Shown here: positions 1-13,847 of the stretch, in pieces
Layout: every line of letters begins with the position of its first letter
Position numbering within the stretch: position 1 is the stretch's first letter
From: Sanderia malayensis
Taxonomy: Eukaryota; Cnidaria; Scyphozoa; Semaeostomeae; Pelagiidae
NCBI GenBank assembly: GCA_013076295.1
Contig: RQOL01000772.1
Coordinates: 3,377,087 to 3,441,086 of the forward strand
DNA length: 64,000 nt
Reading direction: 5' to 3'
Notes under the pieces: model-generated
Databases searched by the model: none
Told to the model about the DNA's origin: nothing
Seen by the model: only the letters and a program-made list of their open reading frames with translations
Position numbers and translations under genes: made by a program

Positions 1-406
1 CGGGGTATGGGGGCATTTATTCTTCTAAGACTTTGGATGATTTTGCCATTTCATTCAGCTCTTTCAGAAAATGTGCAGGTCACTACTACTACTAAGAATG
101 TTTTCATTCCTTGAGTATCAAATGCCTGAATCATCCTGTGGTTTGTATGTCCTACGAAAACGCTCCGACATAGACCAGAAGCAACTTCTAATCAGTGGCT
201 ATCTGTAAGAGGGAACGGAGAATTAAGGAACGAAGAGCGGGGAATAGGGAATAGGGGAATATGACGTCACACAACATCAGTTGTTTTGAGTTCTTCATTC
301 TTGCGTGTGTTTTGTTACCTTGAATAGAATAGACGTCATTCTGTGCCTAAAGCTGGATATATTGTTGTGTACCGTCTAACCGACTTGTTGCTGTTGTTGA
401 ATGCAG
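1..406. other. Intron of the upstream ferroxidase gene, no other feature seen
   Basis: I see no coding exon here. The stretch ends in a splice acceptor (AG at 405-406) that opens the first recognisable exon of the multicopper oxidase, so it is most simply intron. The 5' exons of that gene must lie outside the window. Confidence 0.5.
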
Positions 407-2130
407 GGAACACTGAACAGCAAAGGGATGCGAAATGACGTCGAAAAAGAATTTGCGCTGCTTTTTACCGTAATGGACGAGAACGAAAGCTGGTATTTGG
501 ATGCGAATATCCAGAAATACGCCCTGAATCCCACCACTGTGTCCAAGTCAGACGACGGCTTCAAAGAAAGCAACAAAATGCATGGTATAAATGGATATAT
601 TTACGGTAATGGACCACGCAATGGTAATTTTTTGGTCATGAACACAAATAGTAAAATAGCATGGTACCTGATTGGTGTTGGAAATGAAGTTGACATTCAT
701 ACGGTGCATTTCCATGCTAATAATTTCGTCCACGTAAGTTAGCGTATTGATAAAAGTTTTCGTTTCTACTTTTTACATAGTAAGTTGAGAAGCATGCCTA
801 ATACTCGTGACCTTTATTAAGTCTTGGGACTGCGAGGGCTGGAAAATATTCCTGGGGCAGGGGATTGTGGAGGAGCAGGCCTTCTCTTTTCTAGTGCGGT
901 TGGATTTCTATATAACGAAACCGAAACCTAAAAAGCCCCTCAACGTTGGCAACTATATATTACTTGTCAATTGATTTGTTTCATTAGTAAAGTTTTCCAT
1001 TGTTTTGACAAACTTTTGGGTTCCTTCATACCACAAACTTTCGTTGTATTCGTCATTTGTCAATCTCATCAATTATAATAAATTGTCATAATTTATTACA
1101 CCATATTGTTGCTTTTTAGAAAACGAATTCAGAGCACAACCACGATGTTTATAACATTTTTCCCGGCGTGTATGAAACTCTGGAGATGACCCCTAAAAAC
1201 CCGGGAACTTGGTTGCTGCACTGTCACGTTCATGACCACTTGGAAGCAGGAATGGAAACACGATACACTGTTCTGAATGCAGGCAAGATTGATATTTCAC
1301 AGATAATATTATTTTGCATTCTATTTGAAAGACCTGTTTTACACTCGAATGTAAAGAAAACTCTGTCATACGTTTCATATGGCCTCTGTTTGAAACTGAG
1401 GCTGACGTTGCTTTGTGTTTATGTTATGCAGAACAAGCTTATGTTCTTGTCAAAGTACAAGTTTAAAGCCTGGTTTCCATATAGTCGTTGAGGGTCGTTG
1501 AGGGTTGCTGAAGGGATTAGAAATTGTCAAAGAGTGACGTGAGTCGCTCTTTGACAATGTTCACAATGTTCATGAATATAATGTTCACCCAGTTCATCTA
1601 CGTCAATCCTGTGAGCGACCCTCAACGACCCTGAACGACTATATGGAAACCAGGCTTAAGCGGAGGAAATACTCGAGAAACGTTACCCACTGCCAGAAGT
1701 ATTACATTGTCACAATTGTTGCAACGTGCACCTACGTCATTCTTGACCTTTCAAACGTGATTCATGCTTCACGCATTTTTGGAAAACAATGATGGAAGCG
1801 TTAACCTCACCTTTTAAGGTTACCATTAACGTCAAGGTTTCGCATGCTTTAGTTCCACATTTTCTATTGGCTGACTGGAAGCAAGTTAGCCTCACTTTTA
1901 AACGACGCCTCGCTTCCATGTTTACTTGTGAATATTTTAAAAGTGACTTTGATGCATTGTTTTGTTAATATCTAAATTTATTAAGACAATAACATAAAGT
2001 TCTGCCTTCATTTCTAGGGCCTACAACGAAAGGGCCAGTAACACCAAAAGGAAGTGCTTCCAGACTTAAGCCAGCCATTTTCGCCATTCTTTCTTCAATC
2101 GTGTTTATGCTTACATTGTACTTGCATTAG
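407..2130 (+). CDS. Hephaestin/ceruloplasmin-like multicopper ferroxidase, C-terminal exons (5' partial)
   Basis: Three exons join in phase: 407-733, 1120-1282 and 2018-2130 (stop). They encode the last cupredoxin domain of a multicopper oxidase, a family that oxidises ferrous iron with oxygen at the cell surface. The copper ligands are visible: HTVHFH in the first exon and [12 protein letters not shown] in the second, which carries the type 1 Cys, His and axial Met and the type 3 His residues. The second intron uses a GC donor (GCAAGA) instead of GT; using it gives an open tail ending in a hydrophobic stretch ([18 protein letters not shown]) after a small-residue patch (GSAS). That is the layout of a GPI-anchor signal or a terminal membrane anchor, so the enzyme is probably membrane-bound with its active site outside. 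Reading through the GC donor instead gives an unrelated tail. The N-terminal domains are not in the window. The last-exon assignment is inferred from phase and tail composition. Confidence 0.85.
1466..1657. mobile_element. MITE, family A, copy 1
   Basis: A ~190-bp element with inverted ends: GCCTGGTTTCCATATAGTCG at the left and its near-perfect complement at the right, plus inner GTTGAGGGTCG/CGACCCTCAAC repeats. It has no coding capacity. TTAA-like bases flank it. It lies in the last intron of the ferroxidase gene. Two related copies occur at 32,996-33,127 and 47,931-48,062. Confidence 0.85.
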
Positions 2131-2715
2131 TTATTTATAGGTATAACAACGTAACACCATGAATACATAGATATACATAGTAGATACATTGTACGCATAT
2201 GAAATTGTTATAGCACGTTCGTATCATATGCACTTGGAAAACAACACGTGCAGTTTTTGTTGCTGGCATCTGATGTAATAGATGACGTCACTCTTTCCCA
2301 GCTCACTGCCCTTTGCGCGCACCGCATAAAGTGGTGTAATAAAAAAATCTTTGTTGATCTCTGCGAAAAAATATTTCGTGATAACATGAACGGCGCGATG
2401 AGAGGTAAACAAAGCCGAATATGAATGGACTTTCATGATTAATTTTCTGTGAATTACTTGAAACACTATTTTAAAGTCGGTGAGAGAGCTCATTGATTTA
2501 TTTTATCATTGGAACAAATTTTAACAGATTCAAAAGATGTTTTTTATTCGATGAAGTTCAGGCCACCATTGTCTTGGCAGTGTCCTAAACTAATTTCGCT
2601 TATATGGAGTTAAAGACCAAGACAAGAACAAAATACAATAGCACGAACTATATAAATTCAACAGTTAAAGTGGCTAGCCTTGGGTTAACGTATCTTGTTA
2701 GTTCGAGCTTCAACT
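2131..2715. other. Intergenic: ferroxidase 3' end and ULK 5' flank
   Basis: This 585-bp gap separates two genes on the same strand. It holds a candidate poly(A) signal AATAAA at 2338-2343, about 210 bp after the ferroxidase stop, and a perfect CRE-type palindrome TGACGTCA at 2283-2290. I see no further coding sequence. Confidence 0.5.
2283..2290. promoter_or_regulatory. CRE-like palindrome TGACGTCA
   Basis: A perfect 8-bp cAMP-response-element consensus 426 bp upstream of the ULK start codon. The match is exact, but 8-mers occur by chance and the same palindrome also occurs inside the transposon arms near 19.3 and 21.2 kb, so a regulatory role is only a possibility. Confidence 0.2.
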
Positions 2716-5700
2716 ATGGAGACAGTTGGAAGATATGTTTACGAGAAAAAAGACTTGATAGGCCATGGGGCATTCGCCATTGTCTTCAAAGGATATCTTC
2801 GTGAGGTAACAATTTTGATATGGTTGTGGTGACATATGGAACATACGTAACATAAGACATTACTAATCTCTTGCTTAATCGCTTTTGTTGCACAATAAAG
2901 TTAATACCTCGTGTTTCAATAGCATTTACATGGCATTATAGGCTTGTTGACAATTTTTTAAATTTTCAACGCAATCAATGGCCGCTGACCCCCTGTCTCG
3001 AATAAACCCCCTGAACGCAGCGTCCCCCCTGTAATGAATAGTTAGATATTATCGCCCAATGAAAAGTCACCACAGGGAATGTGGGTTTAAAAAATATCCT
3101 CTTTGTGCAAACTCTCTACCTTGAGCAACCTCTTCTGTTTGAATCAAACAAATCTATTTCAAACAGACTTTGTGTCCCCCCAAAGTGCCCCCTTGCAAGT
3201 TTATGAAAGAGATAATTTACTATATACTCAGATCAACCTAATTTTTTTCTTTCTTTACCAGGACCTAGCTTTATCAGTACATTTTTGTATTTGTCCTAAG
3301 TAATTCAATATTTGATTCTAACACATCACAAGTCACTTCATATAATAGCAACTGAATCTCCTTCTTTCAGAATAAATCGCAGCCAGTTGCCATTAAGTCG
3401 ATTGCCAAGAAAAACATTGCAAAGACGCAAAGTCTTTTGGCAAAAGAAATCAGGATATTGAAGGTAATCTTTTAGAATTTGAGTTTTTGAATGCTAAACC
3501 TTTGAGCAAAGGATGAGTGAAGCAGCAAGCCAAAGTTAAGGGAGACAGATGAATATTTAAGACATCACAGAAGTTGAGTTTGACAGTTTTCAGCTTGTGT
3601 TTTGGTTTTATTTGACCATCACAAGTAAAATATCTATTTGATATAGAATCCTTTGGAGCTGTTGCAATAATAATGAGATTACAAATATCTGAGTTGAGTG
3701 AGTGGCTTAGAATGAAAGATATTTAAATGCCAGGTGTCTCATTTGTTAGCATTTGAGATCATAAATGCAAGGAACTGTTCATTTTGTAATCATATCATTT
3801 CAAACTGCCAACAACCTGTTTGGGGCAGTTTATAGCCTCATTTCTAGCCCTCTCCCTTGCCTTTTTATTTAACTATTTGTGCTATATAAAAGGTAATATT
3901 TAGAGTTTGAGAGACGAAAATTTTTTTGTTTATATTTCTAGGAACTACATCATGAGAACATTGTTCAACTTCTCGACTACATTGTGAGTAGCAACTTTTA
4001 CATACCCATCTTTTACTACACATGCATCATGTCATCAAACATGTATTGTCTCTTTACGGGCTGTCTAGTCTCTTGCTTTGGCTATAAATTGCACCAGCAC
4101 TTACGGCATAGTATGGGAGGGACGTAATCAGAGAGAAAAGCCCAGGTGGCCAAGCTGTGGGGGTCCCGATTTTAAATTGTTTCATCAGTGCATGTCTGTT
4201 TTCTTGGAGGACGTTATGCAGTGGCCTTTCTATCATAGTGGATCCTTTTAGGGCTTTGAAGGTCTTTCTCCAGGTCCCAGGTTAAATTAGTGTCTGAGTA
4301 TTTGCTGACGTCATTCAGGATTAAATTGAGCTGTGGATTTAACCGTTTGTTTGGGTCCTTGTTTCAAACTGTTTGCCTCATTTTCAATTCTTATCTTTTA
4401 CAGGAAACTTCAAGCAATGTTTATCTAATCATGGAAGTATGTATTTCACTGTATATATTTTTATTTGAAGCTATCAACTATTTTTCGTTGTATAAACACT
4501 GTCTTCTTTCTTCTAGTATTGCAATGGTGGTGATTTGGCAGACTATTTACAATGTGAGTACATTGCGAGAATATAAGTCCTGGCTTAAATCAAATTATTG
4601 TAACTTAAAAAGCTTTTTAGCAGCGTCAAATGAAAACACCAATATATATCTGAATAACGAATACATGAAATACTATTAGTCTGGAATAACTAATATATGA
4701 AAGTTCGTCAAAGGAATCAATTGCGTTATCGATACGATTTGTATTGTTTATTGTGAAGTAAATGAAAAAAATTATCGTCCTTTCCTTGTTTGTCGAAAGT
4801 AAATTGTTTTCGCTCACTCCCAAGCCTCTTGCGTGGGAGTCCAATTACTTAACCTAGATTGCGACGGCTTTATCTTATTGTATGCTTATATTTTTTCAGC
4901 AAAGGGAACTTTAAGTGAAGACACGATCAAACAATTTCTATTGCAAATAGGTAATGAGTTTTGTTATCTTTTTTAATTGCGTTTCTGCACTTCATTATCA
5001 ATGAATAGCTTTTTGTCCTTTCAATTTCTCTTTACTATATCGACTTGTATTGTGTATAAAATACAATTGATTCTCGGAAATAATGGACGGGAAGACACCT
5101 GAAAATACTTCCTTTTGGGCGCTCGTGAAATTTAGGCTGGATATTGTACTACGAGTGATTAGTATCATAATCAACGCGTACTAAAACTGAGGGTGAAACT
5201 TTTACTAGTGAAAATACCGAGTATTGTACTATAAGTGAAACATTATTTACGGTTTCTGTTCATGTTCACAATGGCGAAAACCCGAATATCCCCACCCCAT
5301 GCGACAATATACAGTTTTCAAAAATAGAGAGCTTAGCATCTCATCACAGCTATTTGCCTCTTTTCTAGCTGCTGCCGTGAAAATGCTGAATTCGAAAGGT
5401 ATCGTGCATCGCGACTTGAAGCCACAGAACATCCTCTTGAGCTACACAACCGATAAATGTCCCCAACCGAGTGAAATTCAAGTTAAAATAGGTGAGTTAA
5501 GTGTGTTGTTGAGTTGAGTTAATGGCAGGCACATGCAGTGTGCCATTGCATATGCCTGCCATATGTTGCTTATACAACTGCTAGCGTCAACTGACAACAA
5601 CCATTGTTTGACAATCAGTTTGCCGTCATTTGTTTTTGTAGCTGATTTTGGATTCGCAAGGTTTTTAGACGGGGAAATGATGGCAGCCACACTGTGCGGT

Positions 5701-8700
5701 TCTCCTATGTATATGGTAAGCGTTACTTACTTAACCTAATACCGTATTTCATTTTGAATACCGATATCCTTTATTATAAGCCGTCTTAAGGTTAAAACAT
5801 GTTTCTAGTTGTTATTCTTTTAACGTTTGTTTGAACTCTCATGATCCAGCCTTTTCCTTTAGAAAATAGCTATTCAATTTTTCTGATTCAAAGTCTGCAG
5901 GCTTATACATGTGGGTTTTTACTGCATTTGAGTCAAATTCTCATATCCATCTTTTTCTGGTTTTAGGCCCCAGAAGTGATCATGTCTAAAGCATACGACG
6001 CCAAAGCCGACCTTTGGAGCCTGGGAACGATCATTTATCAATGCTTGACAGGAAAAGCTCCATTTCAGGTGAGTTCATCTTTGAATCATGTGACCAGCGT
6101 GCGTTAAGTCTTGGGTTGGGTTAAGCAGTGCATGTGCCTTGCATTGTGACTGGATATGGGTCATTCCCCCTTTGTTGCTAATTTCCATTTCATCTGTATT
6201 TGATAATATGCGAATCTCACTGCATGCTAAAACAATTTACAAGGCCGTTTTCTTAATTACCATCTGCTATTGTGAAATGTTACCAGATCACTGTCCTTTC
6301 AAGTAAAGTTTTTTTATTTCTAGTTATGTTAAAAATACGATATTTAAATGGACTAAATCTTCACCCCCACTTCTTTACTTTATCCGGATACAATAATAAC
6401 CAGCACTACCTCCTTCAGTTATTTTCTCTGGAGGCTTTTTTCTACTTTAAGGCACGACGTTTCTGGTATTGCTCTTTGTTAATTGATGCGAATTTGCTGC
6501 CGGCTTTCTTATGCTGCGATTATATGCTTGATAATTTTTTATTTTAGGCGAGTAACCCGCAGAACCTCCGCAAGCTCTACGAGACGTCAAAAACACTTGT
6601 GCCAAGGTGACACTATACTCCAGCACACCTTAATCGCCATTTTTTCACTTTAGATTTTTATTGCTAACCGCTTTAGCTTCGTATTCTAATGAGAGTAATT
6701 TTTTTGCATTTGAATTATATCATTCTTGTTTTGATTTTATGTTGTAATCAAAACCAATAAGTAATTGCATTGATTTTTCAATTGCAGCATTCCTCCTGGC
6801 TGCTCACAGTCTATGAAGAATTTGCTGTTGAATTTGCTGAAGAAAAACCCAAAAGAAAGGCTAACATTCGGTAAGACTTTTACTGCTTATTACTTGTCCA
6901 GTAATGAGATGTCGTGTAGAACTTATGCCCTATAGTCTGTGGATAAAGCCTGCTTGTCAAATGCGGGCCATGCTTATACCATTGCTTAACAAATTATCTT
7001 CTGCATTTTAGATCAATTCTTCAAACACCCATTCCTAACAAACGCTGCTCCAACTAATCACTGTAAGTCACATGTTTATCGTTGTTTCTGTATTGAAAGG
7101 GGGATTGTTTTACCGTAAAAGCTCTATTAAACCCCCAGGGGGCTTATTTAATTTCGAAGGTCGGAGTGGGGATTTTGAAAGAGAGGGGGCTTATTTAAAA
7201 TTTTTGCTCAGAAAAGGGGACTTAATAGAAAAAGGGGCTTAATAGAGCTTTTACGGTACTATGCTTTTCAAAAAGCAGGCTGGAGTCCTCAACTTATCAA
7301 AGCGTCTAGTAGGACTTAATGAAGAAACTATTCTGATACAACTTTGAGTTTCATGTGTTAAGCAAATGGCATGCACCTTGTGATTGGTTTACTCATGAAA
7401 CCCAAAGCTATGCCAGAATAGTTTATTCACTTAGTCTTACCATGTAGCATGTATTTATGTTTTATTTTAGTGTGGATAAAATAGTATATTAAAGTAGTAT
7501 ACAAAGTATTATTCGTTAAAAATAGGTGACATGATGAATATTGTTTATTTTACAGCTAGTCCAATGGCTGTACCATCTCGACGGAGGGCCTACTCTTCTT
7601 GTTCAAAGGGAATCAGATGTTCACCTGTTGGCCTGACGCCGGTATATTATTAAATCTACACCTTATCAGCTTCTTGCTTCTGGTTTATAACAAAATTTGA
7701 CTATAAACATAACATAATGGTGTACACAGTTGAAGCTTGCATTACGGTCGAAGTTGAATTGCCAGATTTATGGAACGTATCCCTTAATTTTAATTTCTTT
7801 TAATTTCGTTAACTCGAACCATTCCCATTGGTCCTTTGGAGGTTCGAGTTCTCAGGATTTTACTCTAATTTCAATTGAGATATCTCATCGAATAAACATT
7901 TCTCAATGTTCTAAATTGACAAATGCGTATTACGTTTTCGGCAGAGCCCTGATGAGCTATCACACCTGATCAAGGACCCATTGACGCCAATGATGGTTCC
8001 CGAATCATCGATGGAAAGATATGGTCGGGCCAGAGGTCCATCAAGCAGTCGCACGTCACCCGAATACAACCAACGCAACTCAAGGCATCACCACGCAGAG
8101 GCATCATCATTACCAGATGTAAGTATCGTTATTTAGTATTTATTGTTTTGCAATTATTGTCTAATATAATAGTTCCAATGTTCCATTACAATCCATGGTT
8201 TGTTCAAACGATTTTCATGTGCTTGCGATGCATTTGCAACAAAGCAACAAGTATTGCAGCTCAAGGTTCTTAATGTGTGTAAAACAGTGTGTAGTTATAT
8301 CAGTGTATGTTAGTAAGGCGTCTGAGACCCAAAACCTTAACCTATGTCCGTTTCTGAAGTCCACATACATTAATCAACCTAATGCCACCAAACATCAGTT
8401 ACTGTAGAGCGTGAAGGCTCCCCCCAGTAAGGTTTTGCCATTGGTGTTATCACTAAGCTTATTATTTTAATTTTTTTCCATGACAGGGTTTTATTATGGT
8501 GGCTGAAGCACAAAGAAGGCTAACTCCGGCAACAGGTTAGTAAGCATAAAATTTAATTTCAATATTAATTAACAATACTTACAGTTTTAGCACCTTTGTT
8601 CATTTTTATTTCGTGATTTATGTTCCATACTATTTTCTTCACAGATATTCCTTCGTCTCCACCTCGACGAATGCCAGTGAGGCCTTTTAGGTATCCATAA

Positions 8701-11700
8701 TTTATATTTACATTATCCATAATTTATATTTACACTATTATCTATAATTTCTTGGCTTCAAATTACAACTGTACATGGGCAATAGTCAGCAAGATTTTTT
8801 TCTTTTTTAGTCAATCAAGCTCTGAAAGACGGTCTGGAAGCCTCCTGGATGAAAAGCCGCTATTCACTGTTGGTTCACCGTCGTCCGCATCTCCAAACAC
8901 ACCGCCCACTGGTTTCCTCAAGCGCACCCCTTCACCGCAAACGCTCTCCAGCCACTCATCAACTTCACCAGCATCTTCAAAGGGAATCTGGTTCCACAAA
9001 GACCCTCTCGTGCAGAAACCTCCTATTCCAAGCAAAGACCGCTCCACCGCTGAGCCACCATCGCGAGTGACGCGCGGTAAAGATGTTTTAACGGCAAGAG
9101 GTGGTGATGCCGCGCGAACGAGGAACCCTAACGCCGTTGAGATTTTAGAGCGGGCAGTTTCGTATTGTAAAGAAGACGACATCACGGTTCACCTGCCTTT
9201 CATTCCTCACCGACAAACTGCGCCTGGAAGCTTAGTGGATTTCGCCACTGACATTGGCTTGTCACCGTATAGTGAATCGAAAGCACCCGCGGAAAAGTTC
9301 AGTCCGAAAACACCGCCGCGCGCTAAGAGCGGATCGCCCGCAGCATTGAGGAACTCGCATTTCAAACGACGCAGGGCTGTGAGTGAAACGCTAAACCGCT
9401 CCGCATCTCCAAAGGATCAAAAAGCGAAGGAACCTGTGCGTCAACATTCGAAGGATCCGCGCGGAGACACAGAACCGAAAGGTTTTCATCGAACGCATTC
9501 TTCACCCGCTTTCTTGACTGAAGCGGTTAAACGGCTTCCACTGTCAATGAAAACCGACTCAGACCTATCACTGACTGATTTCTCTGATTTTGTCAAGAAG
9601 CTAGCATCAGAAAGTCTCGGTTTGCAGCCGCTTACCAAGCTCTCTTCACCGATTTTTAGAATTTCCGACAACTTGGAGTCCCCGTCATCGGAATTCGGTA
9701 CCACTCCTCCACAGCTCTTCCAAATATCGCCTCACAGCTGGTCGGAGCTAGCCGGTCTTGCATTGGAACGAGAGCGGAAAATTTCGCTTTCGAAGCGACC
9801 TGTATCGCGGACATCGTCTTCAGACGGCGATTCGGCAGAACGATTAACGGGCGATTCATCGAGTATTAAACCGCATGTTATTACATGCGACGGCTCAAAG
9901 GCCACAGTTGGTTTCGGTGATTCACAACAGCACCCTTGCACCTCAAAACGGCCACTACCCTTCGACCACCACTCCGCCGGTGCTTCAAGTAACACTCCTT
10001 CAACAATAGCCGCTGGTATTGAGACGCATATTGGCCCCATAGTGCTGCAACCGCCCGAACTGCCCGAGGAAACGTTGATGCCGAATGAGCATCTGAATGC
10101 AATGCAGTTTATCGAGAACGAACTGGAGTATTCGAATTGTATAATCAGCATTGCTGGTCAAGCTGATCTTATTTGGTCGGAAGTGCAGGATCTGTTGAAG
10201 CGCAGTGATTGCCGGGATGCAAAACAGCAACAACAACAGGGATTGGATAGTCTGCTGCCGACTGATGAAATCAAAGCCTTTCATGAAATTGTTCTGCTAC
10301 TCGAAGCAGCGAAATGTCTAATCAAAGTCATCGAGTTTGCCAAAATGGAATCGTTTATTGATAATCTGCGGCCAACGAAGGCAATGAAGAAAGGTATGCA
10401 TGCTAATATCTTGTGAAATCTTAGTAAAACTACTCTGCCCCACATAACGAACTTACTTGCATAGTGCAGTAAACACCTAACCCCTTTAATATTCTTATCT
10501 TCTTTTGTGTTTATGAGCTCTGTATATAATCATGGTTCGTTCCATTCAATATTCTTTACACCAAGATTGCAATCCATTGTAGAGGCACTACACCGTACCT
10601 CTTCGAAGTCATATCTAGCCTTGCTTCATCATAAGGTCCACTATGGTGTGATGGTCCACTTTGGTTTAATTTTTCGGAATAATCGGAATAGTTTAATTTT
10701 TACTTGCTTCTATGCCTCTGTACTCTCTGAATATGGAAGCATCGTGTATTCTTTGAATATGAAGCGTGTAGGATGTATTGCGATTGTAACATTTCTATTC
10801 ATTTTCAGCTTTATTTTCTGTGAAAAACAGCTTGAGTGGTTGTTGTAGTAAGCTGGGGGAGTTGAAAAATCGATTTGGAGAGTCCGTGGAGAAATTTAGG
10901 AATATTTTGGTACGTTCCTCTATATTGATTTTTGCTATTTCAATAAAGCTTAATGTAATCGACCTGGAAGATGTTTTATTGTCTTAATTCCAACAAAATC
11001 CTTTTCTTTTTAGCACAATGCTAAGCTTTTGATGTTCTTTCATGCAATTGCACTGGTAAGTCTAATTAAACTTTATAGTTAATTTATAGTCTATCTGGTG
11101 ATTGCGAAAGCATGAAACTCCGAGTAACAGAAAACTAAGTCTACTTTCTTTCTTCTACTCTATTATTGCTCTTTACTTCTGTACATCGAGCACTGTGATG
11201 CCAGTTTAGATAATAAGAATCTATAGATTTAGTTAATTAATATGTATATGTTTTATTAATTTATGTTTTTGACTAAGCTTTATATTTTTTTATGTTTAGT
11301 GTCGGAATGCCGCATCAAGTGAATTACTTCAAAAACGAAATGACGTAAGTGTAAACACGATTACCTTACCGTAGCACCCACATCTCTCTTTTATTATCAA
11401 CAACATTTAACAACTAATCTAATCTATTAACATTCATTATTTGTATTATATGTTCATCCACTTATTTTACAGTTTATGAGAAAATACAAAACTGCTCGAT
11501 GTCTGCTGACTGGAATTCTTGCTGATGCTTCTTCAGAAAACGATCACATAATCATTAAAAAATGTATCCTTTTCAAAAATAAACAGATGCCAAAACTTAA
11601 TTGTCGCTAAATTGATAACACTGACATCTTCTTCAAGCTTTTTCTTCTGCAGATATTCTTCCTTTTCTTTTTAATCTTCTTCTATTTTTCTTTAGACCTA

Positions 11701-11861
11701 CTCTTCTAAATATTGCTTGGATGTGTTTCTTTAATTTTGATCTTGTCGAAAGCACCCTAGATCAAGCAATACCCATTAATATAATTATCAATCCTTTATT
11801 CGACAATTCAGATATATCAGCGATTGAACAACGCTTGAAAACCTCGCTGCTTGGATTTTGA
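2716..11861 (+). CDS. ULK: ULK1/2 (ATG1) autophagy-initiating serine/threonine kinase, complete
   Basis: Twenty-two exons keep phase from ATG to stop (1031 aa; human ULK1/2 are close to 1040): 2716-2805, 3371-3463, 3942-3983, 4404-4436, 4517-4553, 4900-4950, 5369-5491, 5642-5715, 5967-6068, 6548-6606, 6788-6870, 7012-7062, 7556-7641, 7945-8118, 8487-8535, 8645-8690, 8811-10393, 10809-10909, 11014-11055, 11300-11344, 11473-11563, 11821-11861. The N-terminal kinase has GHGAFA, catalytic VAIK (Lys39), HRDLKPQN (Asp131), DFG (158-160), an activation loop [10 protein letters not shown] with Thr173 matching ULK1 Thr180, and APE. At about 367-371, DGFIMV matches the known LC3-interacting FVMV site of ULK1. 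A long Ser/Pro-rich linker follows, mostly in the 1.58-kb exon. From about residue 813, beginning [11 protein letters not shown], comes the helical C-terminal domain that in ULK1 binds ATG13 and targets membranes. It phosphorylates autophagy factors at phagophore initiation. No lesion seen. Confidence 0.95.
7111..7258. mobile_element. MITE, family B, in ULK intron 12
   Basis: A 148-bp palindromic element with ends TACCGTAAAAGCTCTATTAA and the exact complement, and G-rich inner blocks (AGGGGGCTTATTTAA). It has no ORF. Degenerate relatives lie at about 52,055-52,210 (MRM1 intron) and 55,600-55,820 (intergenic). Confidence 0.8.
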
Positions 11862-13847
11862 ATCTTGCGGATATCACTCCTCGGCACACTCATAGTATGG
11901 CTCACAGACTATAGCTCATTGGAGCCCCAGCTGACACTTTTCATGTGGAGAGAAGGTGAGGTTTTCATGCTTTCTTCTCCCATGCAACAATCCAAATACT
12001 ATATCAATGGTGTATCACTCCACCCACCCCTTTTCACACAACTTTACACGCACTTATTCAGACGCTTAGGCCCCTTAGCTAAATATACGTGATATTCTTA
12101 TGGTTATCTAAATGATTATTTAAACCCCATGCCCAATTCAAAAATATCATGACAGATAGGCAGCTGTGCACACAGATAAGTCTGCAGGCATTGTAAAACT
12201 GTTATTTTGGCTGGCTATTTGTCACAGAGTATTTAAAGTGACGCTAAAAGATTAATTATTTTATAGTTTTGTTAGAATTTCAGCTGTGTATTTTAAATGC
12301 GATGTACTTACTTGAAAAATTACTATAATATGTAATTAGTTATTGTAAAAGTCTTCAGTGATAAAGACTTTTTTTGCAGATCTTATCCCATCTAAGTATG
12401 AAATAACTAACGTATTATATCAGGAAATCTTGAGAATTATTAATTTGCTTATTGCAAACTAGAATTTTGGATTGAGGAGGATGATTGAGGAGTTGTTTTG
12501 GCCTCCTTTCAAGATATTTAACTCCTGTTTGTAAGGGGCGCGAGTTATCATGAACCCACATAAAAACCAGAAGATTAAAAACCCTCTATATTGATATTTC
12601 CATTTAAACAATGGAGGAAACAATAGGTTATTATTGTATTTGAACAATAAGCTGGATGTAATGAAACATTTCACCGCTTCTTATGCCCAAGTTTTCTGTA
12701 TCATATTTATGGTTTGAAAGTTTTTAGGTTGGATATTGTTAAAATTGTTTACCTTTTAGCGATAATTTGTTTGTTATCATAAATTAAATGTGAAAGGTTG
12801 AGGTGAGGGTGCGTTTGATGAAAACAATCTCCAATTGGCTGAGCTATCCATGTTGGAGCCATGTTATTGAAACATGTTAGAGTAGGAGTATAGAGTAAAA
12901 ATGAGAATGTTTTTTCTATGTTGTTGTAATTGTAATATATATTATATATTAATTATTAATTACATGTATACTTTCGTTAATTGTTCGATAAATACGAACA
13001 AAACAGATTAACGCAATTTTAATTAATCGAACCGAAGCAGACGCTTATCATCGAGCCTCTTTTCGGTGATTTACGTCAGGCACTTTTTAACCAATCATTT
13101 CAGTCCGTTTTATCACATGGTGTTGGACACATGTTGGCGCATACTTCCTAAATTTCTTTCTTTTGCACATGCATGGAGATGAAGTGGAGTTCAGTCAACT
13201 TGGCCTAAGTGAATCGATGAATACAAATTGAGATATTTCAAGGGAAATTCAAGGTAAGAATAACTCTATTTAATTATCAACGCTATCGTATTATGCATTG
13301 CTACAGTTTATTGCTATTTTTAGTCTAAACTCTTTGTCCAAACGCCATTAAAGACAGAAAATTGAGGTCTTTGCGAAAGAGCCGCCATAAGTAGAAAATT
13401 AGGCCTAAGTCATAATCCTTTATCGTTGATGATTATTTTGGGCTGAAATCAATCTCATTCGAATCCAATTTTCTACAGGTACTTTAATTTATCTTATGAG
13501 CCAACTTTTAAGAGGTCGGTGAAGATTTTTACAATTTCTTAAATAATTTGATTTAGGGTTAGTTGCATGTGCTTTTTGACCTTTAGGCCTTGCTCAGACA
13601 GCTTTATCGCGCGAATTGTCAGCACATTCTGTGCCCTAGATTTAATTCGCTTCACTGTATAAAACCAAAAACAATTAGCAGGGCTGTAAGGGTACTTGTT
13701 AGCACTTGCTTTCAATTAAATATACTTTGCTGCGCTCTCGTAAATTTATTTGGTCCTTACTCGTTCATTTCACTCTCACCTTTACTTTTTGAGCATTTCA
13801 TGATATGCTCATTATTGACATTATTTATTCATTTTTAGGACACAGAT

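Noticed and set aside
1466..1657. Non-coding RNA hairpin gene
   Set aside because: The same inverted sequence recurs twice elsewhere in introns, so it is a MITE.
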